Source: Citrus sinensis (Eukaryota > Streptophyta > Magnoliopsida > Sapindales > Rutaceae). Taken from it: a DNA stretch of 64,000 nt. Positions 13,595 to 29,052 of the stretch are shown here, piece by piece. The translations under genes and the position numbers were made by a program. Where the stretch lies: positions 32,579,001 through 32,643,000 of the forward strand of contig NC_068564.1 in assembly GCF_022201045.2 (NCBI RefSeq). Direction: 5' to 3'. The first letter of the stretch is position 1. Every line of letters begins with the position of its first letter. The notes beneath the pieces are model-generated. The model ran no database searches and was not told the origin of the DNA. It saw only the letters and a program-made list of their open reading frames with translations.

Positions 13595-14432
13595 AATCTG
13601 TGATACTGAGTTGACTTCTTTTTGTCATTGAATAAAGGATGGTTCTCTACCGGAGCTCGTCCGCAAGCGATACCAGAGCTTTGACTCAGAGATTGGGCAA
13701 AAAATAGAGGTTATACTGCCTTCCTATTATCTTTGACATCTTTTACTTTTTTGAGTTGCCTTCTGTAGTTTATACACAGTCTTGCATCTTATCACAGGCT
13801 GGTAAGGCTGATTTTGAAATGCTTGAGAAGAAGGCCATGGAATGGGGAGAACCCAAGGTTCCCTCTGCTAAGCAGGTAATTCATAACTTCCTTTCTCCAA
13901 ATTATCCAGCTAGCCACTATTTTGTTGTAATAGGTAGTTGAACATCCATTAGCACAAAACTGGCCTTATACACAAAAGTATTAGATTCAAGAATGCAGCA
14001 ATTAGATTTTTTCTTCAGGGAATAGAATTGAAAAAGAGTTAGAACGAACATACGAATGTATGCTAATCTTGTTCCTTTCTGCGAATTGTGGTACTAGTTT
14101 CTAGCATTAAAAAAGGCCTGAAATGAAGTCAATGCTACAGCACATTTCAATGATCGATCAAACTAAATCTCACTCTTTCACTTGTAATTTTGCTTCCTCA
14201 AGATGATCCTGTTATTTGCTGAAATCTAGACTCAACCCATCTATCTGTAAATTTTAATTGTTATTTATTTAGCAAATGCAATGGGGACCGCAGCCTTCTC
14301 AAGACTTAGTTCCTGGTTCGAGTTTCATGTAGTGTGTGCGTGTTAAGCAAATGCAGTTAGTTTGAATCTAAAGGAGAATTGTGTGCAATGTTGCAGGAAC
14401 TTGCAGAAATGATCTTCCAATCTGCAATATAG
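9781..14432 (+). CDS. XYLA: Xylose isomerase
   Basis: Interconverts D-xylose and D-xylulose. The plant enzyme carries an N-terminal signal peptide, here [19 protein letters not shown]. Twenty coding exons: 9781-9843, 10152-10259, 10370-10444, 10521-10650, 10750-10841, 11070-11120, 11341-11417, 11562-11616, 11714-11815, 11991-12042, 12327-12372, 12452-12507, 12605-12656, 12754-12833, 12963-13033, 13126-13166, 13387-13486, 13638-13709, 13798-13875, 14397-14432. They give 478 residues, the usual plant length. Visible hallmarks are the catalytic-His region [14 protein letters not shown], the signature [19 protein letters not shown], the metal-site signature [27 protein letters not shown] and [14 protein letters not shown]. 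The second of two adjacent in-frame ATGs would also serve as a start. An AATAAA follows the stop at 14462. All junctions keep the frame, so the gene looks intact. Confidence 0.96.
11424..11460. repeat. poly(T)-(GT)n run in a xylose isomerase intron
   Basis: About 19 T followed by about 9 GT units, just inside the intron after 11417. It may act as a pyrimidine-rich tract and is likely length-variable. Confidence 0.9.
13542..13591. repeat. (AT)25 microsatellite in a xylose isomerase intron
   Basis: An uninterrupted AT dinucleotide run of about 50 bp in the intron between exons 13387-13486 and 13638-13709. Likely polymorphic in length. Confidence 0.95.
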
Positions 14433-14895
14433 ATAGCGGCTGCTCCGAAGCAGAACTTACAAATAAAGAGAGGGGGGCAAATTGAAGTTATGTTTACAGG
14501 CGGTCTGTGTCCAGTCAGTGAACGCTTTTGGGGAAATGGGTCTTTTCATGTGGGGAAATTTTGACATGTTTGTCTAGCTTAGGCTTTATAAAGAACTTGT
14601 TTAGTTATCGATATGACAGCTGTTATAAAACTTGAATCCTACGATCTTGAAATCTTTTGTCAATAACATTGCTTTAATAATGATCGAAGTTCAATTTGGA
14701 ATCTGACCAATGGTCCAAGTCATCACTCGAGGCTTCCCGTCCACTGGAAAATCGGTGCACATTCTTTTTTTCGACACGTCGTCGTGAAAAAATTTTATAT
14801 CTCAGCCACACATTAACGATAATGCCCAATGTCCCACTAAAAGCTAAACTAAGCAGTACAAAATTTTCAGAACAAAGAGCAGCACAGACCCAAGA

Positions 14896-15727
14896 ATGAG
14901 ATTGAATCTCTCAAGCATTATCTCTCTAATAATTCTAGCCCTCCCTTGGCTTCAATTTTGTGAAACAGTCCCAGTTCCAACGCCGTGGCCCGAGAGATTC
15001 CATGCGCTTACTTACAAGAACTTGAGCTCAGATGGTCTTCAAATCGCTCACCAATGGTACGACTGGCCACGAGGTCGCAACGTATACATAATACAAAAAC
15101 AACTGAGTGACTTGCTGTATAACGTTGAGTGGAACAATGGCACTTCATTTTACTATACCCTGGGAGAAAATGGAAGCTGTGATGTCGTGCACTACGGTAT
15201 CGGAATTCCCAGGCCTGATTTTCTTGATGGAGCTACTTATTTAGGAACTCGGTTTACTGATGGCTTTTTGTGCAATCTTTGGGAAAAGCTCGATTTTATT
15301 TGGTATTATGAAGATGTTCAAACCAAGAAGCCTGTCCGCTGGGACTTTTCTGATGGTAAGTTAATCTTCCCCACCCTTTCTTATATCAAAATCTCATTAT
15401 TTGATGAGTTTTAGGTATGACCGTTATATCATGTTAGCTATACATTCATTCAATAAAATTTTATGACATGTACATTTACGTTGATACAAATCGATTTATA
15501 TGAGTAGTTATAATAAATGAGAGAGAAATTAGAGCACATGGTGCCAAGTAGATGAACATGTTTATTTGGAACATTGTACCTAAGACTTATATCATGATTA
15601 GTATGATGTTTTATTTGCAGGCATATCTGTACACGTGATGACATTTGAAGTTGGTGCTGTTTTGCACGATCCATTAATTCAAGCGCCTTCATACTGCTTC
15701 AACCAGGACACATACGCCAAAGGCTAA
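14896..15727 (+). CDS. At4g14100-like secreted protein
   Basis: Belongs to the plant family annotated as At4g14100-like, sometimes labelled glycosyl-group transferase; its biochemical function is not established. Two exons (14896-15355, 15621-15727) give 188 residues. The N-terminus, MRLNLSSIISLIILALPWLQ, is a clear signal peptide. Family signatures in order are VPTPWPERFHAL, WYDWPRGRNVYII, YNVEWNNGTSFYYTL, FLDGATYLG, GFLCNLWEKLDFIWYYEDV, VMTFEVGAVL and APSYCFN. NGT and NGS are possible N-glycosylation sites, and the cysteines fit an extracellular protein. It starts about 460 bp after the xylose isomerase stop, on the same strand. Its last codons and stop form one arm of a strong palindrome (15710-15743). 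Confidence 0.88.
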
Positions 15728-15743
15728 AGCCTTTGGCGTATGT
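15710..15743. repeat. 34-bp near-perfect palindrome across the stop codon, followed by a T run
   Basis: Arms ACATACGCCAAAGGCT (15710-15725) and its exact reverse complement (15728-15743) are separated by AA. The TAA stop (15725-15727) lies in the centre. About ten bases later comes a run of 12 T. The transcript could fold into a 16-bp hairpin at the stop codon. Confidence 0.95.
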
Positions 15744-15837
15744 AAGAGCTTTTTTTTTTTGTCAATTATAATTAGGTGAAGTGGGTAAGCACTTTTAGTT
15801 AAAAGCACTTAAAATCGCTTACTCTTATCAATATTTA

Positions 15838-16146
15838 TTGCACTTGTGAACTTTATTATCGGCAGCACATAACATTACACCATCAGTTTCACTCTTAATT
15901 AAAAGGCAGCCTTATTCTTATTATTTTATGATGCTGCTACAAACTAGATATGTTCAAATCTGATTGATCATCTTCGGGATTAACTCTAAGCATCAGGACA
16001 TATCTGCCTGAAAATCCTGGAGAAATTTGTTGGGCCTTAATTCTCAGAATTGCGGCAATACCGACCAGTCCTCAAAACAGGGCATGAATTGTTGCACCCA
16101 TCTGAGGCCTTGATTTCAACTGGGCAGTCTCCATTAATTGTTAAAC
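15838..16146 (-). pseudogene. Truncated osmotin-like pseudogene
   Basis: On the minus strand this matches the 3' third and the 3' UTR of the intact osmotin gene at 17404-18081. Recognisable blocks are GDCPVEIKASDGCNNSCPV, GRYCRNSEN and PTNFSRIFRQICPDA, against [19 protein letters not shown] and its continuation in the intact gene. In-frame stops follow RNSEN and PDA, several cysteines are lost, and everything upstream of the GQCPNE region is missing. The UTR also matches (tgacattacaccttcagtttcac versus taacattacaccatcagtttcac, short parts of each). This is therefore a tandem duplicate that was truncated and has decayed. Confidence 0.85.
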
Positions 16147-16589
16147 TATTGAAAAAATAATGCTAGAGCTCTCAAGTAGTATATCAGGACATACATATAT
16201 TCCATGTATTTTTTTAATGTGGCGATGTGAACCATAGTACTGCTACTGTTAATTTGATATTCTTATGTAAATGAAAAGAATATATTCATATTTGGAGCAT
16301 CACTGTCCAATAATGTTTCATGGAGGCAAAAGTTTAAAAAATAAAATAAATTAAACCCTTTCTTTTATAAATTAGCTTTTTCTTTTTTTCTTTTTTTTTT
16401 GTCAATTTCCTTAGAATGTTGTTAAGTATACCTAAATGAGTTTTCATTTTTTGAAGAAAATTGCTTAGAAGAAGTGATATCCCCGATGTTAAGTGCAACA
16501 AATTGAGTTCTCTTGTGAAAAAGACTCACTAAATGTAACGTAGCAATTAACCCCAAATAATTTTGTTGGGGTCTTAGGTCCACCTCCTA

Positions 16590-16760
16590 AGATTGACCAA
16601 ATAGGTAATGACATTGCCCCTCCTCTTATCAAGAGACGGTCTAACCAAGAAGCACGGGCTCGTTGTGAAAAAGGGTTGTGTTATTATTGTGATTGACAAA
16701 TTTATTCCTGGCAACTGTTGTTACAAGCTGCAGCTATTCATGATTGAAGATCATGTGCCG
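16590..16760 (+). mobile_element. Ty3/gypsy gag zinc-knuckle fragment, broken
   Basis: A short relic of a retrotransposon Gag protein. The frame around 16620-16695 reads RRSNQEARARCEKGLCYYCD and then stops. After a one-base shift it continues KFIPGNCCYKLQLFMIEDH. In plant gypsy elements this region is a CCHC knuckle; here the histidine is replaced, and the frame is broken. No reverse transcriptase, integrase or LTR was seen nearby. Confidence 0.72.
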
Positions 16761-17403
16761 TTCGTACAATTCGATATTGGTTAGAAGGATAGGTGCAGTG
16801 GTCGAGGATGCTAATTGGAAAAGTTGGCAATTCTCCAAGTCTCATCCTGACTTTGACCATGCAAAAAAGGTGATTCTAAAGGGTGGGGAATGATAAGTGC
16901 TTAATATGCATGGCCATTACGTGCATGGTTTGCAAGCAGAAATGGAAGACTTGTTCAAGTTGGTTAGAATTCTATTAGTTGGTGATCTTAGTGGGTTCGG
17001 TTGGATAAGCTTTGGTTGCTGATTTTCAGCAGGAGTCAAGTCATGTTCCAGATTATTTGCCATTGTTGTTCTATTTCTTAGCTTAGTGTGTGTAAAGTTC
17101 AAAGGCTATATATATGCATATGGAATGATTAGAAGGGAGAAAAATGGAAATTAAAGATTACTGCAATATTCCTTCTTTCTTTTTAAATCTCAGTTTCACT
17201 TCTTGGGTACAAATTCTACGTCTCCAGCACTTGGAAAATAAATTTGATTACTCTATCATATATTGTTATTTTGTGTACTTTATTGATTATTAGCAGCATA
17301 TGACATTACACCTTCAGTTTCACTCAAACAATAAGAGATTTTATTCTTATTGTATAATTATATTCGCTACCATAATAAGCTATATAATTTCAAATTATCT
17401 GCT
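16761..17403. other. Spacer and 3' UTR of the osmotin gene
   Basis: No coding region recognised. The part from about 17260 to 17403 is the presumed 3' UTR of the osmotin gene (minus strand), which resembles the flank of the truncated copy. Confidence 0.4.
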
Positions 17404-18081
17404 TTAAGGGCAGAAAGTGACCTTGTAGTTAGTTCCTCCAGGGCAAGTGAAAGTGCTTGTTTGATCATCTTTTGGGTAACTATAAGCGTTAGGGCATCTC
17501 TGCTTGAAGAACTTGGAGAAATTCGTTGGGACACACTTTCCAGAATTGCAACAATATTGATCGGTCTTGAAAACTGTGCATGGATTATTGCACCCACCTG
17601 GGGCCCTAAGCTCATTTGGGCACTGCCCAGTAATGTCAGCAGCACATCTGATCCCACGGCATCTTATTCCCGAGAGTGGGCTAAAGTCCATAGGAACATT
17701 GAACCCATCAACAAGAGAAATGTCGTAAAAGTCCAAGTTATTAAACTGGTTTAGGGTATATTCGGCTAAGGTGTTAGGAGGGGCGCCATAAGCTTGGCAT
17801 TGCAATAGCCCATTGCAATCCCCAGTCTCGCAACGGCCTCGGCCCTCTGCATTGAACGTGCATTTGGTTCGAGCCCAAATGCGGGCTTGTTTTGTACCTG
17901 GATTAACGTTGATGGTCCAAGTTTGGCCTCGGATGAGTTGACGGCCACCGCCTGGGACAGCCGCAGCCCAAACTGTGAAAGGACAATTGTTTCTAATCTC
18001 AAAAGTGGCTCCATGGGTTGAGGTGAGGGAGGACAAGGAAATAAAGAGAAAGAAAATTAAAAAGTAAGTGAAAAAACTCAT
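17404..18081 (-). CDS. Osmotin / thaumatin-like protein (PR-5)
   Basis: A single-exon gene of 225 residues, typical for osmotin-type PR-5 proteins, which are secreted or vacuolar and linked to defence and osmotic stress. Residues 1-24 ([20 protein letters not shown]...) form a signal peptide, so the mature chain starts near [20 protein letters not shown]. The mature part has 16 cysteines, the number of the large thaumatin-like class. The family motif runs from GRQL through TWTINV, and the acidic-cleft region includes [22 protein letters not shown] and RCAADI. The reading frame extends upstream to 18324, but the signal peptide and the TATA box at 18141-18149 fix the start at 18081. The mature chain ends [12 protein letters not shown] without a clear C-terminal vacuolar extension, so apoplastic secretion is plausible. 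Confidence 0.95.
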   Translation of the reverse strand: MSFFTYFLIFFLFISLSSLTSTHGATFEIRNNCPFTVWAAAVPGGGRQLIRGQTWTINVNPGTKQARIWARTKCTFNAEGRGRCETGDCNGLLQCQAYGAPPNTLAEYTLNQFNNLDFYDISLVDGFNVPMDFSPLSGIRCRGIRCAADITGQCPNELRAPGGCNNPCTVFKTDQYCCNSGKCVPTNFSKFFKQRCPNAYSYPKDDQTSTFTCPGGTNYKVTFCP

Positions 18082-18140
18082 GTTGATGAAGTAAAATGGA
18101 GTCGATTCGTGAGTGGGTGTTTTCGGAGGGCTTGGGTTGA

Positions 18141-18149
18141 TATTTATAG
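18141..18149 (-). promoter_or_regulatory. TATA box of the osmotin gene
   Basis: CTATAAATA on the minus strand, 60 bp upstream of the osmotin ATG, a suitable distance for a short 5' UTR. Confidence 0.75.
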
Positions 18150-22641
<4,492 letters not shown>

Positions 22642-24039
22642 CTCTTGGAGACAAGTTATAGAGGCTCACCAATACGTGATCATCAAGTCATTTAAAAAGC
22701 AAAGCAATGTCCATGGTCTTTTGGGTTTGAAGTATGATTGAATCCTCCTTATTCGTGGGTGCAGCTTTCTCATTTCACCTTTACAGATGTATTCTTTTGT
22801 TGGAGTAAAATTATTGATATACATGTAAAATTTTTGTTGAAGAGATGACATACTAGGAACTTGTTTTCTGCTTTATTACCCATTTTTTTCTATCCTAACG
22901 GCTTTAATTTTGTTGTCCTTCTTCATATTCAGTATAACTCTTGGGCTTTTTGTTTCAGTGGAGTGGGTTGCTTTCTGTTGAGAGAATCATATTCCTCTAT
23001 TTCGATTAATGGGGCTCTCAGATCATTGATCATATTCATATGGGTTCAAAAATGTTGTATGAGTGATGGAATGAATAACGGAGACACGTGAAATTCTTGA
23101 ATGGTGATATAATTCAACCGTAAATGTCGTAAGGATCATTCATGCATTTAACAAAAGCACTTTGATGATAGAAGCTGGACAGCATCGACAAGAAAAATAA
23201 AATAAAAAATAGAAAGGATTGGTGTTGGGCACGTCAAAATGTAAGAAAAAGTTTATTTAAGTCATTCATTTATTGTTTTCCTTGCATTTATTTTTCAATA
23301 GATGGTAAAACTTTTCGAGTGGTGGTTGTTTTTTGACTGCGATGAATTTTTCTAATTCTCTTTAAAAGTTGTAAAGGTAACAAAGTAATAAGAATTTTGT
23401 TAGTGGATAAGTGATAAAAGCAGAAAAATAATCAAGTGAAAGATTGACGGTGTCAATTCTGCCCTTTTCAATGAAACGCAGCCCCATTAACAATTTGTTA
23501 TACCATTGGTGCAAACGTGATGTCTCATTTATTTTTTTTTTTCATTTTTCATATGCGGACGAGTCAATATAGGGCCATGTAGCGTAGACGCCACTGGCTG
23601 CTATTGAATCAAGTCTTCGTGTTACATGAAGATTGAAAAATCAAAATATATGATGAAATTGAAATATCAATATTAGTTAATTCTGTTTCATGTATTATAT
23701 AACAATTTTTTTTTCTTTTGGTGAATCATGGGCTATATCATGATGACGTTAAGCTATCTAATCTACCCTTTTTGAAATTTTTCTTTTTTTAAAAACAAAA
23801 GAGCTAGATGAATCATAGTTCAAAAGTTCATAAAATTGAACATGCAAATGAAAGTCTAATTTCGGTCAATGGAGTTGGAGCTACAATAGACAATATTAGT
23901 ACAAGTGATGTGGGGACTCAATTACAACCAGAACAAAATGCACAAAGATTAAAAAAAAAATCCTCAATCTCTGGTCAAAAGCCATCCACGCCTATTTAGT
24001 CATTGCAATTGGGAATTAAGACCTATTTGGGGCAAAATT
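22642..24039. other. ARL1 3' flank and spacer, with a short unknown frame
   Basis: The first ~400 bp are the presumed ARL1 3' UTR. A 63-codon frame at 23808-23999 (beginning MNHSSKVHKIEHANESLISV) has a varied composition but no family I recognise; it sits directly before the DXS relic and may be unrelated inserted sequence. Nothing else was seen. Confidence 0.35.
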
Positions 24040-25312
24040 CCTCAGTTGAAAACAGGACAAATCAGAACAACCATGTAATCTCGGTGATCGTTGAAGGTGC
24101 CACGATAGCAAGAATGTCGTACGAGGCAATTATCAATGCAGGTTTTCATAAGACTAATCATATAATCATCTTGAACGATAACCAGCAAGTCCCCTTGCCC
24201 ACCGCCACCATCGACGGCCCTGCTTCCCTTGCAGGGGCTCTCAACAAAGCCTTAAAACGACTACATTCAAATCCACAGTTTCGTCAACTATGTCAAGAAG
24301 CCTTCAGCTCCAAGGTAACATTTTGATCCCATGTATCACAATTGACCAAAGTCCTTTTTCTATCTAATGCGGACCTAGAAAATTAATTAAACTTTTTTGA
24401 CTATCGAAATCAACAGGACAAGAAACAAAAATTTGGAGGCCAAATGCATGAAATTGATGCATTCTCGAGAGAAATTGAAGCTGGTTCACGGGCTTGTTTC
24501 TTTGAAGATCTTGGATTATATTACATTGGTCCAGTAGATGGTCATAATTTGGAAGACCTTGCATATGTTTTAAAGCAAGTTAAAGCCATACCAGACCCTG
24601 GAGCAGTGCTCATTCATGTAATTACTGAAAAGGAAAAGGCTATGCTGCCGCTGAAGCTGCAGCAGACAAGATGCATGGTATAAATTAAGTACACAAATTA
24701 AAAAGGAAAAAAAGATAATTCGATTGCACTTACTGTTAGGAATTAAAGTTAATGAGCTACAAATTGTTCAGGTGTGATGAAATTTGATCCAATGTCAGGG
24801 AAGCAGCTGAAGTCAAAAGTGAAAACACTTTCCCATATGCAGTATTTTGCAAAATCCTTGATAACAGAATGGGTGGCGGAACTGGACTCAATTTGTTTCA
24901 AAAGCATTTCCCTATTAGATGTTTCGATGTAGGCATTGCTGAACAACATGCAGTCACCTTTGCTGCCGGCCTAGCTGCTGAAGGCCTGAAGCCCTTTTGT
25001 GCCATCTACTCCAGCTTTTTACAAAGATGCTTTGATCAGGTAACGTAAAATCATGTGCGCTTAATGGACTTGGTGTTTATAAAATTAAACCAAACAAACT
25101 TGTGTTACTAAATATCTAATGTTACATTGTGTATTGGTGATGTAGGTAGCTCATGATGTGGACCTTCAAAAGCTTCCGGTGAGATTCGCAATAGACAGGG
25201 CAGGCCTTGTTGGGGCCGATGGTCCAACACATTGCGGCGCATTTGACACTACTTTCATGGCTTGTTTGCCCAACATGGTGGTCATGAAAGATATCAAATT
25301 GGTTCTGCTATG
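24040..25312 (+). pseudogene. Truncated 1-deoxy-D-xylulose-5-phosphate synthase (DXS) pseudogene
   Basis: DXS makes the first intermediate of the plastid MEP isoprenoid pathway. Middle parts of the enzyme are recognisable in order: NNHVISVI (24067), YEAIINAGFHKTNHIIILND, PTATIDGPASLAGALNKAL, then after an intron-like gap DLGLYYIGPVDGHNLEDL and GAVLIHVITEKEKA, then [13 protein letters not shown] and the block [20 protein letters not shown] with [11 protein letters not shown], then after another gap [20 protein letters not shown] and [20 protein letters not shown]. Damage: a deletion and frameshift near 24860 just before the MGGGTGLN block, a degraded GDGAMT motif (VEGATI), and no N-terminal transit peptide, N-terminal thiamine-binding part or C-terminal third. 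Intron remnants are kept, so it is a decayed genomic copy, not a retrocopy. The DXS2/DXS3 type cannot be settled by eye. Confidence 0.88.
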
Positions 25313-26918
25313 ATGTGTTCGATGTCATAACAATCTTCATCCAGTATCGTATTTTTTTTTTTTAAATATGTTTAATAATATGACTTATCAAACTAGGAAT
25401 GGCAAAATGCAGGCTTGGGTCGGGTTTTTCGAAATCTAGTAGAGTGGAAGTGTAAGGGTCAGGTCCACTACAGGCTTAGGCTTTCACTTATTTTTTTAAT
25501 TTTTTTAAATTATTGTAAACTTGAAATGAGTTAATAATAATTAAGTTGTTATAATCAACAATGAATTTAAAAAATGAATATTCAAAATAAACTAATAAAT
25601 AAAGAAAATGAAGCAAGTAAAAGTATATTTAATTTTTAGTACTGCATTCTCTAATTCAAACATCTTCTTAATTAATTAACATTTAAAAGAAAGTTTATTA
25701 TTATAATTATAATTTTTGGATTCATTATTGTATATGAATTAGGGATTTAAACTTTCTTTCTTTTTTTTTTAATTTTTTCATTATTTTTAAATTTTAATTT
25801 ATTATTTTAATTTATAAATTTATTTATTTATTTTAAATAAAAGACTTTAGCCTGATCCGAACTTTTTTTTTCTTAAACTCTTATCTAAGTCCTCGTATAA
25901 GAGGACTGGGTCAAAATCCGTAAAAGTAGGCCGAATGAACCCGAACTTTTTAGCCATCCTTATATCAAACTCTCACTTCATAAAATGGGACAAATTTACA
26001 AATTACTGACTCGATTGAGCTAAGTTTATCCCCTTAACGATGAAATTCTAGTACACCTCGACTGTCTTTCAACTTGGGCACTTTGAGGGATGGGCTTGCA
26101 GACGTATCTGGGCCAGTTTGCAAAAATACAAGCCCAAAATGTGCTTTAAAAGAAGTTTCTACAAGTTAATTAAGTATTTGAATTACTATCTTTTCTATTG
26201 TCATTATCCTCAACTAAAAGTAGTAAAACTTTGATAGATCGCTAATTAATTAAATGTCAACTAAATGAAAGTCGTTGTCTTTTTGTAAGCGCCGAAAGCA
26301 TGGTCTCGTGACCTTATTGAAGGGACTTTAACTTTATACAAAATTAATCGCACACCAAGACGAAACTACCCTTTTCAACCGCCGTCACGCTAGTGTCATT
26401 GGCCGGGTCCTTTTCGACTTTCCGCCACCAGAAGGAAGACCGTCATAGAAAATGACCCCACGAAATTAATGGATTTTGTTTTTATTGAGTGAAAAATGGA
26501 AAGGGCTTTATATATTTTATTGGTAACTTGGTCTCATAAAACCAAAATTATTTCAGACATAGCAAAACAGCTTGCCAGTTTGAGCAAACTTTTGCGACCT
26601 AAATTCTGATTTTCAAATGTTAATTTGATTTTATTGAGAAAACCTTTTAAGTTTTTCCACGTCTGTTTGGATTAAGGAAAGGGATCTAGCAACTATACCC
26701 CGAGTTACGATTCCCCACAGCTTAAATAAGCTAGATAGTAAAAATGTCAATAAAAATAAATAAATAATTGACCATCTAACAGTATCAAAACTATAGAATC
26801 AGCTAGTATAATTACAACTTATGGAAAGACATAAATAGCCAAAATGGATAATTACGATAGCCAAAAAAAGACCTACTAAATAAAAGAGTTTATGTCTATA
26901 AAATTAGAAACAATAGAT
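25313..26918. other. Gene-free, AT-rich spacer
   Basis: No coding homology. A patch at 26280-26460 is richer in GC and promoter-like, but no gene follows it. The stretch 25400-25980 has short GC-containing motifs at both ends (gggtcgggttttt and, inverted, gactgggtcaaaat) and may be an old repeat; I could not set its limits. Confidence 0.4.
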
Positions 26919-26923
26919 ATTGA

Positions 26924-29047
26924 TGTAATGTAACACTCTAAATTTAATACGTGCATAGCACGCAATGAAAGAAACTACTAACAAATCCAAATCCTTACAC
27001 AAAGATCTCAAATTGAAATACTTCAAATTTTTAATCAATTAAACCACAAATCCATGTGTCTAATATTAATCTCTCCTGAAGATATAAAGATAACAAAAAT
27101 CTCAAAACTCCCAAATTATAAGTTCATAAAATAAATAAACTTAAAAGAAACATGAGTTTGTTCCTACTCTTATTCAACTAGTAAAAGGAAACAAATCTTT
27201 AACTCTAATGATAAGCACACCTCTCAATAAGGTACTTAATTTGTAAAACGTAATAATGAAAGGTGAGTCGTAAATTCGGCAAGTAAAATCATTCTCAACA
27301 TACTATCTTATCGATACCAAAAATATTGCAAGCCTTTTTTTTTAAAACATATATTATAAATCCATATATTTCATAAAACGACATATCACGATAAGATGAC
27401 ATGAATTCACAGTAACCCACAATATCAAAAGCATAGTTAATTATGAAAGCAAATCGTATAATATATGCATAGAAGACAAAAGGTCAGCTCATGTCACATA
27501 GCGTCACCTATACTCCCGGTGATCCGGCCAGAAACATAATCAGAATTAGAATTAAAATATCGCGTGCACACTTAGAATAGAAACTCAATATTGGTCCATA
27601 AGAATAACTATGGACAATGATTTAAAATATTCAAATTAGTTTTTCATATGTAATAACTTGTACATAGTACTTTGCACTATATATGACACTTTGCGGTGCT
27701 CTGGCCCTCGAGAGGTGACCCCCATATAATCATAAATAATCTCAATTGTTTATGTGATCAAAACATTTTTGTCAAACTCATAAAAAATCATAACAATAAT
27801 TAAGGCTTGCAAAACAAATTCTATTATAATATTTTATAAACAGTTTCATAAAGATAACTATTTAACAAAATAAATTACACATTTAAAGGCTTTTATAATA
27901 TTATGTTAAAACCATAAAAAATAACATAATTTTCATATTTGAAAACATTTACGTAAACTAAGTTTGCCATGAAAAACAATTAATTTTCAAAGAACTATAA
28001 AAATACATGTACTTATAGTAGTATCAAAATATTTGTACATATCCAGTACATTAGGAATGAAGTTACTTATTTCGATAAAAGAATTTGATCTAACACACCT
28101 CTAAGCCTCTAAGAGCCTCAAACACCTCCAACATCAACCGTTATGATTCTCTCATAAACAAACATTTGAATTCTAGGGTATGAGTAAAAGAGTAATAAGC
28201 AACAGAGAAAAAAGAAGAAAAACGTTGTGGACTTAGGTGGCATTTGTTTTTTTGTCTGAAATCTGAATAGACATGGATTAGTTTGAATTCTGAATAGGTC
28301 TGAATGTCTGAATCTGAATAATATGTTTGTTTTTTCGTCTGAATCTCAGAAAATAAGTATTAAGTTGTTTGTTTTTTTCAACTTAAAAAGCTGAAAATAT
28401 GTACTTTTACATTTGTATCCTTATTAAATTTGAATGTCAAATAAATAATATATTAAATACCACAATATTTTAACATTTATAAGTAAAACTATATTCAAGT
28501 GAATACATAATTATTTTGAAATTTTAATATATAAAATACCATAAATTTCAAATTTTATCGTATATAATATAAGAAAGAAAAAACAAGGATATTTTTATGT
28601 GGGGTAAGTATCTATGGGTGAGTTTTGGGATAGACATGAAAAATAAATTATAAAACAGGGATATTTTTGACATTAGCAAGTAATTGACTTAATTCAGATT
28701 TCTCCATTAAGTAAAAAGCCAAAAAAATTAGCTTATTTTATTAAGTCAAAATTATCTTAAAAGTCTCATTAAGTTATAAAAACAAACACCTCTAATTAAC
28801 TTAATTAATTAAGTTAAGTCATTTTAAGTCATTAAGTTAAAAAACAAACGCCACCTTAGTGTTATGGAATAAGGAAAAATATGAATTTATAAGAAGTTTT
28901 AAGAAACCCTATTAAATTTGAAAAAAGTAAATCTTTTCCAAAATTACCCCATGAAAAATCATTGTCAATAAGGACAATAATGTCATTTATAAATTCTAAT
29001 AAAGCAAAATTTCCATAATTTATAATCATGGAAATTTTGGCATTACA
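26924..29047. mobile_element. Probable solo LTR, with a MITE nested inside
   Basis: A non-coding block that starts TGTAATGTAAC and ends GGCATTACA, so its ends form the short inverted repeat TGTAAT/ATTACA. It is flanked by the perfect 5-bp repeat ATTGA (26919-26923 and 29048-29052). TG...CA ends with a 5-bp target duplication are the signature of an LTR. No gag, pol, primer-binding site or second LTR was seen. Subtracting the nested 620-bp MITE and its 3-bp site leaves about 1.5 kb, which is a plausible LTR length for a Ty3/gypsy element. The solo-LTR reading is inference; a non-coding element with similar ends is the alternative. Confidence 0.72.
28236..28855. mobile_element. Tourist/PIF-Harbinger-like MITE, copy 2 (inverted relative to copy 1)
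   Basis: A 620-bp element starting GGTGGCATTTGTTTTTTT and ending AAAAAACAAACGCCACC, flanked by TTA on both sides (28233-28235 and 28856-28858). The interior is the reverse complement of the copy at 7859-8479 with few differences. It lies inside the probable solo LTR, so it inserted after that element. Confidence 0.87.
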
Positions 29048-29052
29048 ATTGA

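Noticed and set aside
17350-18014. Several long frames on the opposite strand or other frames of the osmotin gene
   Set aside because: They are shadows of the GC-richer coding sequence and have no protein similarity of their own.
24003-24683. Two DXS-like frames as functional short genes
   Set aside because: They are pieces of one damaged gene; essential thiamine-diphosphate and C-terminal parts are missing.
26919-29052. Full-length retrotransposon
   Set aside because: No second LTR, primer-binding site, gag or pol could be found between the ends.
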